This document shows positions 36,266-45,664 of a stretch of DNA of 64,000 bases, piece by piece. Under the pieces are notes generated by a model. The model saw nothing but the letters and a program-made list of their open reading frames with translations, was not told the DNA's origin and did no database searches. The position numbers and the translations under genes were made by a program. Numbering within the stretch: position 1 is the stretch's first letter; every line of letters starts with the position of its first letter. This DNA comes from Desulfococcus sp041737845 (lineage in GTDB: Bacteria > Desulfobacterota > Desulfobacteria > Desulfobacterales > Desulfococcaceae), in assembly GCF_041737845.1 (NCBI RefSeq), contig NZ_JBGSQX010000037.1, positions 7,176 through 71,175 on the forward strand, written 5' to 3'.

Positions 36266-36796
36266 TTGATCTTTCAGGAAACCCCGTTGAAGGGCGCCTT
36301 TGTTCTTGAATTGAAAAAGATTGAGGATGACCGTGGCTTTTTCGCCCGTTCCTATTGCCAAAAGGAGTTTGAGGAGCATGGCCTCGTGCCGCGGATCGTG
36401 CAGGCCAATGTCTCCTATAACGCTAAGAAAGGAACCCTCCGCGGCATGCATTATCAGATCCACCCGTATGAAGAGACCAAACTCGTGAGATGCACCTGCG
36501 GGGCGATCTACGACGTGATCATTGATCTTCGGAAAGAGTCTCCCACCTACCGGCAATGGTTCGGTATCGAACTCACTTCGAAAAACCGCAAGATGCTCTT
36601 TGTCCCCGAATCGTTCGGACACGGCTTTCAGACGCTGAAGGAGGATACCGAGGTCACCTACATGGTCTCACAGTTCTACTCACCGGGATCTGAGCGGGGC
36701 ATCCGCTGGAACGATCCGGCTTTCGGGATCCATTGGCCGACCGTGGTTGAGGTGATATCCCCAAAAGATGCCCATTGGGAAGACTACGGCGACTAA
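36266..36796 (+). CDS. rfbC: dTDP-4-dehydrorhamnose 3,5-epimerase family protein
   Basis: A 176-residue RmlC-type cupin: 'RGMHYQIHPYEETKLVRCT' with the catalytic histidine, 'VPESFGHGFQTLKEDTEVTY', and 'RGIRWNDPAFGIHWP'. It epimerises 4-keto-6-deoxy sugars. TTG start at 36266 with GGAGGG five bases upstream. In this context the substrate may be CDP- rather than dTDP-linked. Confidence 0.88.
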   Translation: MIFQETPLKGAFVLELKKIEDDRGFFARSYCQKEFEEHGLVPRIVQANVSYNAKKGTLRGMHYQIHPYEETKLVRCTCGAIYDVIIDLRKESPTYRQWFGIELTSKNRKMLFVPESFGHGFQTLKEDTEVTYMVSQFYSPGSERGIRWNDPAFGIHWPTVVEVISPKDAHWEDYGD

Positions 36797-36816
36797 ACCT
36801 TCAGGAGCGCTTACGT

Positions 36817-38133
36817 ATGATCATCGTTGACAAAGCATTGGAGAAGCGGCAGGCGGAAAATCGTCCCGTTCGGGTGGGGATGATCGGCGCCGGCTTCATG
36901 GGGAGGGGAATCGCCCTTCAAATTCAGCGGTATGTGAAAGGGATGGAGTTGGTGGCCATCGCCAACAGGCATCTGGACGGCGCCATCAAGGCGTTTCAGG
37001 GTGCAAGTGTCGAGACTCCCGCGGTCGCGGAGACGCAGGGCGACCTGGAATCCATCATTTCAAAGGGTGGGCACGGGGTTACGGAAGATGCGCTGATGCT
37101 GTGCCGGGCCGGCAATATCGACGTCGTCATCGAGGTGACCGGGGCTGTGGAATTCGGGGCCCATGTGGCCATGACCGCCATTCAGAACGGGAAGCACGTG
37201 GTCTTGATGAACGCGGAATTGGACGGCACGATCGGCCCTGTGCTGAAGGTGCATGCCGACCGGGCGGGCGTTGTGGTGACCAATGCCGACGGTGATCAGC
37301 CCGGGGTCACCATGAATCTTTACCGATTTGTCAAATCCATCGGGGTCAAACCTGTTTTGTGCGGCAATATCAAAGGGCTTCATGATCCTTATCGGAACCC
37401 GACGACGCAGGAGGGGTTTGCCAAAAAATGGGGGCAGAAGCCCCATATGGTGACATCCTTTGCCGATGGTACGAAAGTCTCCTTTGAGCAGGCCATTATC
37501 GCCAACGCGACCGGCATGCGGGTGGCAAAGCGGGGCATGTTCGGGCCGACGGTGGCGGCGGGAACCCATATCCGGCAGGCCGTCGATGCCTATCCCGTTG
37601 AAGAGGTCCTCCACGGCCCGGGGATTGTCGATTACGTGGTGGGGGCCGAGCCCGGCCCCGGTATTTTTGTACTGGGCACACACGACAATCCGGTCCAGCA
37701 GCACTACCTGAATCTTTACAAGCTCGGGGAAGGTCCGCTGTATTGCTTCTATACCCCCTATCATCTCTGCCATTTCGAGGTACCCTTGACAGTCGCCAGG
37801 GCGGCGATTTTTCACGATGCGGCCATCAGTCCCATGGGCAGGCCCTGTGTCGATGTCGTCGCCGCGGCCAAGATCGATCTCAAGAAGGGACAGACGCTGG
37901 ACGGACTGGGGCATTACATGACTTACGGGCTCTGCGAGAACAGCGATACGGTCATCCGCGAAAACCTCCTGCCCATCGGGTTGGCCGAGGGCTGCACCGT
38001 CAAACGCGATCTCTCAAGGGACCAGGTTCTTACCTGTGATGATGTGGAATTCCCGGCCGGCCGGCTTTGCGACCAGTTGCGGCGGGAGCAGGATGGTCTG
38101 TTTTTCAAACCGATCCTGGAAAACAGGCCATGA
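36817..38133 (+). CDS. Homoserine dehydrogenase-like oxidoreductase with SAF domain (COG4091 type)
   Basis: A 438-residue protein with an N-terminal NAD(P)-binding fold (VGMIGAGFMGRGIALQ), a middle region with 'VVVTNADGDQPGVTMNLYRF', and a C-terminal SAF-like domain ('LDGLGHYMTYG', 'LPIGLAEGCTVKRDL'). Such proteins are annotated as predicted homoserine dehydrogenases but recur in polysaccharide loci, where they probably act on a sugar or its branch donor. The start at 36817 is chosen over an upstream in-frame ATG inside rfbC. Confidence 0.82.
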   Translation: MIIVDKALEKRQAENRPVRVGMIGAGFMGRGIALQIQRYVKGMELVAIANRHLDGAIKAFQGASVETPAVAETQGDLESIISKGGHGVTEDALMLCRAGNIDVVIEVTGAVEFGAHVAMTAIQNGKHVVLMNAELDGTIGPVLKVHADRAGVVVTNADGDQPGVTMNLYRFVKSIGVKPVLCGNIKGLHDPYRNPTTQEGFAKKWGQKPHMVTSFADGTKVSFEQAIIANATGMRVAKRGMFGPTVAAGTHIRQAVDAYPVEEVLHGPGIVDYVVGAEPGPGIFVLGTHDNPVQQHYLNLYKLGEGPLYCFYTPYHLCHFEVPLTVARAAIFHDAAISPMGRPCVDVVAAAKIDLKKGQTLDGLGHYMTYGLCENSDTVIRENLLPIGLAEGCTVKRDLSRDQVLTCDDVEFPAGRLCDQLRREQDGLFFKPILENRP

Positions 38134-38162
38134 AAAGATCACCTGACATGGATAGGTGGTAG

Positions 38163-38945
38163 ATGGCGCGAATCGGTCTGATCCCCGCGGCCGGTGCGGC
38201 TTCACGAATCAGCCCCTTGCCCTGCAGCAAAGAAATCTATCCGATGGGATTCCGATGCGAACCGGGGCAGGGGATCAAACCCAAAGCCGCCTGCCATGCG
38301 CTTCTGGAAAGTATGGCAATCGCCCATGCCGAGCGGGTGTATATGGTTTTACGATCCGGGAAATGGGACATTCCCGCTTACCTGGGCAACGGCGCGCTTT
38401 ACGGGCTGAACCTCGCCTATCTGGTAACGGATCCCACCCCGGGGGTTGCGTTCACCGTCGATTGTGCCTTTCCATTCGTCCAAAACCATGTCGTCCTGTT
38501 CGGCTTTCCCGATATCGTTTTTACACCCAATGATGCCTTCGTCCGGCTTCTGGACCGTCAGCAGGCGTCGGGTGCGGGTGTTGTGCTGGGACTGTATCGG
38601 GCCCAGCGCAGCCATAAGATGGACATGGTGGAGATCGATTCCGCAGGGCGGGTCCGGGAAATCCTGATCAAGCCCCCTGCCACCACACTGGAGCACGCAT
38701 GGATCATCGCGGTGTGGACCGGCGTGTTTACGCGGTTCATGCATGCATACCTTTCCGAGGCGTCCGCCCCCGATCGGAGCGAAAACAAGGAACTGCACAT
38801 CGGGGCGGTCATCCGGGCATACATGGGCGAAGGATTTGTCGTCGAGACCGTTATTTTTGACAATGGTCAATATGTGGACATTGGAACGCCGGAGGATTTG
38901 ATCGCGGCGGTCAAGGCGGGAGTTCAGGGATTGGACCCACAATAA
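38163..38945 (+). CDS. RmlA-like nucleotidyltransferase
   Basis: A 260-residue sugar nucleotidyltransferase with a modified N-terminal signature, IPAAGAASRISPLPCSKE, and a C-terminal 'NGQYVDIGTPEDLIAAV'. The usual GxGTRL is GAASRI here. It may use another sugar phosphate than RfbF, giving the locus a second activated donor. Confidence 0.82.
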   Translation: MARIGLIPAAGAASRISPLPCSKEIYPMGFRCEPGQGIKPKAACHALLESMAIAHAERVYMVLRSGKWDIPAYLGNGALYGLNLAYLVTDPTPGVAFTVDCAFPFVQNHVVLFGFPDIVFTPNDAFVRLLDRQQASGAGVVLGLYRAQRSHKMDMVEIDSAGRVREILIKPPATTLEHAWIIAVWTGVFTRFMHAYLSEASAPDRSENKELHIGAVIRAYMGEGFVVETVIFDNGQYVDIGTPEDLIAAVKAGVQGLDPQ

Positions 38946-39021
38946 TCCCTGAAGACGGGGCCCCGAATGGCCTCTGCCGGCAAAACGCATCCTGAACAAA
39001 ATTTGGAAACAGGTTATCTAC

Positions 39022-39882
39022 TTGAAAAATCCTGAAAACAATACTGAAAATTCAAAAGCCAACCGGGATCACATTTCGGTCATTCAGGCCGATTCCAGTT
39101 GGTGGTCCCTGGACCTGGCGGAGTTGAGGCAATACAAAGATCTTTTTTTCTTTCTGGTGTGGCGCGATATCAAGGTGCTGTATGCCCAAACCATACTTGG
39201 CTTTTCCTGGGCGATCATTCAGCCGCTCCTTGAGATACTGATATTCACCATTATATTCGGAAGAGTCGCCAGGATCGGTACGGAGGGGATTCCCTATGTG
39301 CTCTTCTCCAGCGTTGCCATCATTCCCTGGAATTACATGTCCCAGGCCATGACCAAATCCAGCGAAAGCCTTATCCTGGGGCAGAACATGCTTGGCAAGA
39401 TCTATTTTCCAAGATTGATCTATCCACTGACGCCGGTCCTGGCCAAGCTGCTCGATTTTGGCATATCGATGATCATTGTCGTTGCCATCATGATCTACTA
39501 CCGGGTTTGGCCCACATGGAACCTTCTCCTCCTTCCTGTGTTTGTTTTGGTGATGATCCTGGTCGCCTCGGGGGTGGGGTTCTGGTTGTCGGCCATGGCC
39601 ATCCGGTTTCGGGATGTGAAGCACGCCATGCCCTTTGCCATCCGGATGATGATGTACTCGGCGCCGATTGTCTACTCGGCGTCCTCCATACCGGAAAAGT
39701 ACCGCATTTTTTATAGTCTCAATCCGATTGTGTGTGTCATCGAAGGCTTTCGAAGCTGCCTTCTCGGCCTGCCGTTTTCATGGAATTACATTCTCCCCGG
39801 TGCGGCGGCGGCATTGGTGTTATTTATCGGGGGGTTCATGTACTTTAACCGGATGGAGAGCATTTTTGTTGACGTGATCTGA
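39022..39882 (+). CDS. Polysaccharide ABC exporter permease Wzm-like
   Basis: A 286-residue ABC-2 permease with six helices: 'VWRDIKVLYAQTILGFSWAI' near the N-terminus and 'RDVKHAMPFAIRMMMYSAPI' in the second half. It exports a lipid-linked polysaccharide together with the following ATPase. TTG start assumed; a few residues are uncertain. Confidence 0.9.
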   Translation: MKNPENNTENSKANRDHISVIQADSSWWSLDLAELRQYKDLFFFLVWRDIKVLYAQTILGFSWAIIQPLLEILIFTIIFGRVARIGTEGIPYVLFSSVAIIPWNYMSQAMTKSSESLILGQNMLGKIYFPRLIYPLTPVLAKLLDFGISMIIVVAIMIYYRVWPTWNLLLLPVFVLVMILVASGVGFWLSAMAIRFRDVKHAMPFAIRMMMYSAPIVYSASSIPEKYRIFYSLNPIVCVIEGFRSCLLGLPFSWNYILPGAAAALVLFIGGFMYFNRMESIFVDVI

Positions 39883-39889
39883 TACCCGT

Positions 39890-41245
39890 ATGACAAGAAT
39901 TGGTAAACGAATGGAAAATCAAGAAGCTGCTATCTCGGTCAATGACATCAGCAAGATTTACAGAATCGGATTAAAAGAGGAGATCAGCGATAATTTTGTA
40001 AAAGCATCCCTTAATTTCATCCGGAGTCCGATTTCGAATTTCAAGAAACACCGCTCGCTCTACCGATTCAAGGATGTCGACCTCGATGCAGAAGGCAGTG
40101 ACAACGGGGGTGATGTGTTGTGGGCCCTCAGAAAAGTGTCGTTTGAGATCAAGCAGGGCGAGGTGGTCGGAATCATCGGGACCAATGGCGCTGGGAAATC
40201 CACCCTGTTGAAAATTTTATGCAAAATCACGAAACCCACCTCCGGAAGGGCCGAGATCATAGGCAGGGTTTCGAGCCTGTTGGAGGTCGGGACCGGTTTC
40301 CATCCGGAGCTGACCGGTCGGGAGAATATCTACCTGAACGGCACGATCCTCGGGATGAGGAAAAACGAAATCGACCAAAAATTTGATGATATCGTTGACT
40401 TTTCAGGCGTCAGCAAGTTTATCGACACCCCGGTGAAGCGCTATTCTTCCGGCATGAAGGTCCGGCTGGCCTTTTCCGTGGCGGCCTATCTGGAGCCCGA
40501 GATTCTCATTGTGGACGAAGTCCTTGCCGTAGGTGATGCCGACTTTCAGAAAAAATGCCTCAACAAAATGGACGATGTGGGCAAAAGCGGGAGGACGGTA
40601 TTGTTTGTTTCCCATAACATGCAGGCCGTGGCCAGGCTGTGTTCCCGGTCCATTCTTATGGGGCGCGGGAAGGTCGTCGATGACGGCCCGTCCGAGAAGG
40701 TCATCAGCACCTATCTGAATTCAGAGATGGGAACGAGCGCCTCCAAGGAATGGTCCGACCCGGAAAGCGCGCCGGGAAACGACATCGCCAGGGTTCGCGC
40801 CGTCCGGATTGTGTCAGGGGAATCGAAGGTTTCCGAATACATCGACATCAACCAACCTTACAGGATTGAAATGGAATATGATGTATTCGAATCCGGATTC
40901 ATTCTTCTTCCCAATTTCCATGTTTTCAACAGTAATGGTATAGCGGCGTTTTCCGTTGTGGATGTTGATCCAGACTGGCGCGGCAAAAAGCGTCCCGCGG
41001 GACGATATGTCAGCTCCGTGGAGGTGCCTGCCAATATCATGGCCGAGGGGGCATTTAACGTCAAGGCTGTTCTGGTAACCTTAAAGCCGTTGAGCGTTCT
41101 GTTCAGTTGCCCATCGGCCGTCGCCTTCACCGTTATCGACAAACAGGACGGCACTACCGCCCGAGGGGATTATGTCGGGAAACTTCATGGGGTCATGCGG
41201 CCAAAGCTGGAATGGCGAACCGAGTACATGAGATCTGATTCATGA
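39890..41245 (+). CDS. Polysaccharide ABC exporter ATPase Wzt with C-terminal substrate domain
   Basis: A 451-residue protein. The ATPase (residues ~10-270) has Walker A GTNGAGKST, 'LLEVGTGFHPELTGRENIYLNG' typical of Wzt, the signature YSSGMKVRLAF and Walker B ILIVDEVLAVGD. The ~150-residue C-terminal Wzt_C-like beta domain ('VDPDWRGKKRPAGRYVSSV') recognises a terminal cap on the polysaccharide in known cases. That predicts a capped chain made in the cytoplasm. Confidence 0.92.
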   Translation: MTRIGKRMENQEAAISVNDISKIYRIGLKEEISDNFVKASLNFIRSPISNFKKHRSLYRFKDVDLDAEGSDNGGDVLWALRKVSFEIKQGEVVGIIGTNGAGKSTLLKILCKITKPTSGRAEIIGRVSSLLEVGTGFHPELTGRENIYLNGTILGMRKNEIDQKFDDIVDFSGVSKFIDTPVKRYSSGMKVRLAFSVAAYLEPEILIVDEVLAVGDADFQKKCLNKMDDVGKSGRTVLFVSHNMQAVARLCSRSILMGRGKVVDDGPSEKVISTYLNSEMGTSASKEWSDPESAPGNDIARVRAVRIVSGESKVSEYIDINQPYRIEMEYDVFESGFILLPNFHVFNSNGIAAFSVVDVDPDWRGKKRPAGRYVSSVEVPANIMAEGAFNVKAVLVTLKPLSVLFSCPSAVAFTVIDKQDGTTARGDYVGKLHGVMRPKLEWRTEYMRSDS

Positions 41246-41295
41246 GGCAAATGCGACACGAAAGATATGGCGTGACATCAATTTTTTATGGCGAC

Positions 41296-41323
41296 GGTCC
41301 TCTCTGGTTTCACCAGTAGGACC
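41296..41323 (+). promoter_or_regulatory. Stem-loop before the 1431-residue secreted protein
   Basis: GGTCCT (41296-41301) and AGGACC (41318-41323) enclose an inner GGT...ACC pairing, about 20 bases before the GTG start. Possible mRNA structure affecting translation. Confidence 0.35.
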
Positions 41324-41346
41324 ATACGTCAGCGGAGGTGCGAAAC

Positions 41347-44300
41347 GTGCCGAAATTATCATCAACTGCAGGATACCTATGGGGTCGGGGCATAGCCATA
41401 TTCCTGGCGGGGCTGCTAATGCTGGTTGCATGGGCGCTGGATGTTGCGGAGGCCGCAACCTTCCAAACCATCGGCGGTGAAGTCGTTATCGACGCCGAGC
41501 AATATACCCGCCTCGGCGGGTCGGTGGGGGGAACCTGGTTTGTCAACACCCAGAAAACAGGGTTTATTGGTTCCGGCTACATTGAGTCGGCCAAGGATGA
41601 TCCCGGTACCTTGACTTTTTCCGGCAAAACCATCCGGGCGGAATACGACATCGATTTCAAAACGGCAGGGACCTATTACGTTCATTTGAGAAGCTATGCT
41701 GAGGATCACACCCAAAACGGCTTCTTTGCTTCCGTGAACGGCGTTCAGGTGAGTTATGGCGACCCAGCCGCAACATACGTATATGCCCATTGGAAGAACA
41801 AGTGGTGGTGGTATACAGACGGTGGAGGTGCGGGCGTCCGTGGGTACATGGTCAGCTTTAACGTGTCGAGTCCCGGAAAAAAGACCTTTGCGGTGGTGCG
41901 GCGGGATAAAGGTTCCCGCATCGATCAGATCTGGCTGACCCAGAACCGGTCGACGCCGGTCGACGCGGCGGTGATCAATCGGCCTGCTCCGTCCAACTTC
42001 ATTGTCAACGAAAACATTGACGGCGACAACGATGGATTTACCATTGCCCAGGGAGACTGCAACGACGGGAATGCAGGGATCAATCCCGGAGCCGTGGAGA
42101 TCTGCGGAGACAGCATCGATCAGGATTGCAGCGGCGCGGACCTGTTGTGCGGTGGCGCCAGCCAAGAGTTTAGTTTCGATGCGGGTAGCGAGGGATTTTC
42201 CTACCGGGACGATCTGTTCCGGGGTACCAGTCGCCCGGCCTATGCTTCGGGGATCTATGCAGGCACTGTCGGATACGCAGGCGGCGGGCTGCAGGTGACG
42301 GTGGGAAACGTTGATAATACCTGGCTGACGACCGGCATGTCGGGCGGGTGGTCGATCCCCTTCACGGTAAACGAGGCAGGGCCGGTCACCATTGATTTGA
42401 GATATCGACTGACGATCGCGGGCGAATATGAGGCCGATGAATACAGTCAGGTGCTGGCCTCGGTCGACGGGACTCTGATTGGTGCGGGCGGCAAAGACTA
42501 CCTGTTGGAGTTGAGAGAGACGGATATCGACGGACCGGCTCAGGACAGCGGATGGCGCACTGCGACAATTACTGTGACCCTTTCCAAGGGGACCCATACT
42601 CTGGCGGTGGGGGCCTGGAACAACAAGAAGACGGGCGCCCTCGAGGTGACCCATGTCTATTTTGACGATATTGTCATCTCCCAGTCGACGTCGTCCCCGG
42701 ATGCGGATGGCGACGGCTATACGGTGGCGGAGGGGGACTGCAACGACGCGAACGCATCGATAAACCCGGGTGCTACCGAGATCTGCGGTGACGGGATCGA
42801 CCAGGACTGCAGCGGCGCGGATCTCCCGTGCGGAGGAGACAGCCAGGTGTTCAATTTTGATGCGAGCAGCCAGGGGTTTTCCTATCGGGATGATCTCTTC
42901 CGGGGTACCCGGCGTCCGGATTACGCCTCCGGAACCTATGACGGAGCGGGCGGTTATACCGGCGGCGGACTGCGGGTAACGGTGGGCGGCCTTGACTTCA
43001 CCAGTATTTCAGACGGCATGTCCGGCGGCTGGTCGACCTCCTTCACGGTGAATGCGGCGGGTCCGGTCAGCATCAGCCTCAGATACCGCCTGATCATCGC
43101 GGGGGAATACGAGTCCGACGAATACAGCCAGGCGCTGGCGTCGGTGGACGGCACCTTGATCGGAACGGGAGGAAACGATTACCTGATCGAGTTGCGGGAG
43201 ACGGATGTCAACGGCCCGGTTCAGGACAGCGGGTGGCGGATCGCGACGCTTCAGGTGACGCTGTCCGAGGGAACCCATACCCTGGCGGTGGGGGCCTGGA
43301 ACAACAAGAAGACGGGCGCCCTCGAGGTGACGAATGCCTATTTTGATGATATCGTCATTTCCCAGTCATCCTCATCCCCGGATGCGGACGGCGACGGCTA
43401 CACAGTGGGCCAAGGCGACTGCAACGATGCAAACGCGTCGGTGAACCCCGGGGCTGTAGAGACCTGCGACGACAATATCGACAATGACTGCGATGGATTG
43501 ATTGACTGTCTGGATGATTCCTGTGATGCCTTCTGCGGAGGCATTCGGGAGGAGTTCGGATTCAATGCCAACAGCGAGGGCTTCGTCTATAACGATGACC
43601 TGTTCCGGGGGACCAGCCGTCCTGCCTACGCCTCGGGAAGTTATGTCGGCACTGGTGGGTATACCGGCGGCGGGTTGAGGGTCACCTTGGGTGACATTGA
43701 TGGCGTTTCGGTAACCAACGGCATGTCCGGGGGATGGTCGATTTCCTTTGAGGTATTGGCCGGAGGGCCGGTGAACATCAGCTTGAGGTACCGCCTCACC
43801 ATCGCCGGGGAATACGAAGCCGATGAATACAGCCAGGTTTTGGCTTCGGTGGACGGCGCCCTCATCGGCGCGGGGGGTGGCGATTTCATCTACGAACTGC
43901 GGGGAACAGACGTGGACACGCCGATTCAGGACAGCGGGTGGCGCACCGCGACCCTCCAGTTGACCTTGGGCCAGGGCCTGCATACGCTCACTGTTGGAGC
44001 GTGGAACAACAAAAAGACCGGTGCGCTCGAGGTGACCCAGGCCTATTTTGACGATATCGTAATCTCTCATAGCGACTCCTCAACCCTCCTGCTGTTCGAG
44101 AATTTCTCCAGCCCGGATCTGTCACGATGGAGCGTAGTGGATGAATCGATCGCCAGACCGTCGGATTGGCGAATCGTCAACGGGAGGTACAGCCAGCTTT
44201 CGGCAAGGGTTGACGAATGGGAAAAGAACTATCATCTCGGCAGTTATGCGTATTACAGTCAAGGATTTGGATTTGATGACTATAGTGTTCGGCTGAAAAT

Positions 44301-45642
44301 GACCTCCCTGGCCAGCGCCTTTGGACCGAGGGATTCCATGGGGATCCTGTTTCGGTATCAGAACGGAAACAACTATTACCGGTACCTGATCAGCCGGATG
44401 CAGGGGATCCGGCGGCTCGAGAAGAAAACCAACGGTGTGTTCACGACCCTGGCCTTTGACGGCCGCGGGTTCAGCATAGGGCAGGAGATGACCGTAACCG
44501 TGGTGATCGACGGACCCGAGATGATCGTCTACGAGAACGGTGAAATCCTGTTCAGCGCAAGGGATACCGATCATGCGGCGGGAAGCATTGCCCTGTTCAC
44601 CCAGGGCCCCACGGCCTTCGACGATATCGAGGTCTCATTGCCCGCTTCTTCCCCGCGACTGGCGATATCCCAGCCCGGAGCCTTCACCATCGCTTCGACG
44701 GATGACACCGCCGGGCCTTATGAAATGGACGGTGCCGCGACGGTGATGAACCTGCTTTCCGGGTACGGCGTCAAATTCATCAAGGATGCCGGCATGACAA
44801 GCATGGAAGACTGCCTGGATTATTCTCCACCTTATGATACGGCTGGCTGCGCTTTTGGCGGAGTCCTCTCCGGCGACCACTCGCTTTCAGCGATGATCGT
44901 GGACGGAACCGGCCAGGCGATTTCCGATTCCGCAGGCCTGGACGGAGACGCAAATGGAAAGATCGGATTCGGCGGCAAGTATATCGCTCTGTTCGGAGAC
45001 AGCATCTCCAATGGTGTTGGGGACGATAACACCGCTGATAACAATTCATCGGACGGTAGAAACCTGAATCGGGGTCTTTCCCCGATGCTCAACAACCAGC
45101 TATCGGGAACATTCGGTGTGCCGGTCACGGTCTATAACGAGGGCCTTGGTGGAACGACCTCGGTACAAGGATTGTCAAGAATCGGATCAACGATCGACGT
45201 TCATTCAAAAGCACAACTTTGGCTGGTACTGTTCGGCACCAACGATTCCGCTGGGACGTTGCCCCTCATGAGCGGGGTGGGGTGCACTGCAACCGATTTT
45301 GCCTCGGGGAATATCGAATGCATCGATACCTATAAACATTACATGTCCAGAATCGTGGATTCGATTCAGGCTGGGGGCCATACCCCGTTCCTTGCCAAGG
45401 TGCCGTTCGTCAAGGACGTCTCCATAGCTCGGGATCAATTGATTCAGGAATACAACGCGTGCATCGACGAATTGACGGCGGAGAGAGGGCTTCCCGACCC
45501 ATCTCCCGACTTTTACACCTTTTTCAAACAGAATCCGGGTCTGTATTTTGATGAAATTCATCCCAACGGCAGCGGCTACCGGGAGATGGCGGCCATATGG
45601 CATGACGCCATTGTTGGAACCGGTATTCTCGAACGCCCATAA
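41347..45642 (+). CDS. Large secreted matrix protein: three repeat modules, MopE repeats, C-terminal SGNH hydrolase
   Basis: A 1431-residue exported protein. Layout: signal peptide ending near residue 37; an N-terminal carbohydrate-binding-like beta domain (about 38-200); MopE calcium-binding linkers (about 224-269, 451-497, 677-732); three copies of the ~174-residue module (273-446, 499-673, 734-908); a LamG/DUF1080-like domain (about 914-1100); and an SGNH hydrolase (about 1210-1431) with GDS, GTND and the DEIHP Asp-His pair. The last is expected to act as a carbohydrate esterase. The GTG at 41347 is chosen because GGAGG lies eight bases upstream. Same module family as the riboswitch-controlled protein. 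Confidence 0.85.
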   Translation: MPKLSSTAGYLWGRGIAIFLAGLLMLVAWALDVAEAATFQTIGGEVVIDAEQYTRLGGSVGGTWFVNTQKTGFIGSGYIESAKDDPGTLTFSGKTIRAEYDIDFKTAGTYYVHLRSYAEDHTQNGFFASVNGVQVSYGDPAATYVYAHWKNKWWWYTDGGGAGVRGYMVSFNVSSPGKKTFAVVRRDKGSRIDQIWLTQNRSTPVDAAVINRPAPSNFIVNENIDGDNDGFTIAQGDCNDGNAGINPGAVEICGDSIDQDCSGADLLCGGASQEFSFDAGSEGFSYRDDLFRGTSRPAYASGIYAGTVGYAGGGLQVTVGNVDNTWLTTGMSGGWSIPFTVNEAGPVTIDLRYRLTIAGEYEADEYSQVLASVDGTLIGAGGKDYLLELRETDIDGPAQDSGWRTATITVTLSKGTHTLAVGAWNNKKTGALEVTHVYFDDIVISQSTSSPDADGDGYTVAEGDCNDANASINPGATEICGDGIDQDCSGADLPCGGDSQVFNFDASSQGFSYRDDLFRGTRRPDYASGTYDGAGGYTGGGLRVTVGGLDFTSISDGMSGGWSTSFTVNAAGPVSISLRYRLIIAGEYESDEYSQALASVDGTLIGTGGNDYLIELRETDVNGPVQDSGWRIATLQVTLSEGTHTLAVGAWNNKKTGALEVTNAYFDDIVISQSSSSPDADGDGYTVGQGDCNDANASVNPGAVETCDDNIDNDCDGLIDCLDDSCDAFCGGIREEFGFNANSEGFVYNDDLFRGTSRPAYASGSYVGTGGYTGGGLRVTLGDIDGVSVTNGMSGGWSISFEVLAGGPVNISLRYRLTIAGEYEADEYSQVLASVDGALIGAGGGDFIYELRGTDVDTPIQDSGWRTATLQLTLGQGLHTLTVGAWNNKKTGALEVTQAYFDDIVISHSDSSTLLLFENFSSPDLSRWSVVDESIARPSDWRIVNGRYSQLSARVDEWEKNYHLGSYAYYSQGFGFDDYSVRLKMTSLASAFGPRDSMGILFRYQNGNNYYRYLISRMQGIRRLEKKTNGVFTTLAFDGRGFSIGQEMTVTVVIDGPEMIVYENGEILFSARDTDHAAGSIALFTQGPTAFDDIEVSLPASSPRLAISQPGAFTIASTDDTAGPYEMDGAATVMNLLSGYGVKFIKDAGMTSMEDCLDYSPPYDTAGCAFGGVLSGDHSLSAMIVDGTGQAISDSAGLDGDANGKIGFGGKYIALFGDSISNGVGDDNTADNNSSDGRNLNRGLSPMLNNQLSGTFGVPVTVYNEGLGGTTSVQGLSRIGSTIDVHSKAQLWLVLFGTNDSAGTLPLMSGVGCTATDFASGNIECIDTYKHYMSRIVDSIQAGGHTPFLAKVPFVKDVSIARDQLIQEYNACIDELTAERGLPDPSPDFYTFFKQNPGLYFDEIHPNGSGYREMAAIWHDAIVGTGILERP
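42163..42684 (+). repeat. Matrix module copy 3
   Basis: First module copy in the large protein: DDLFRGTSRP, GMSGGW, RLTIAGEYEADE, QDSGWRTAT, WNNKKTGALE. It is framed by MopE repeats. Confidence 0.8.
42841..43365 (+). repeat. Matrix module copy 4
   Basis: Second copy in the large protein, with DDLFRGTRRP, GMSGGW, RLIIAGEYESDE, QDSGWRIAT. Its 3' end is nearly identical at the DNA level to that of copy 3. Confidence 0.8.
43546..44070 (+). repeat. Matrix module copy 5
   Basis: Third copy in the large protein, with DDLFRGTSRP, GMSGGW, RLTIAGEYEADE, QDSGWRTAT, WNNKKTGALE; closer to copies 1-2 at 'ELRGTDVDTP'. Confidence 0.8.
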
Positions 45643-45664
45643 TCAGGCAAAGGATGGATAAAAA

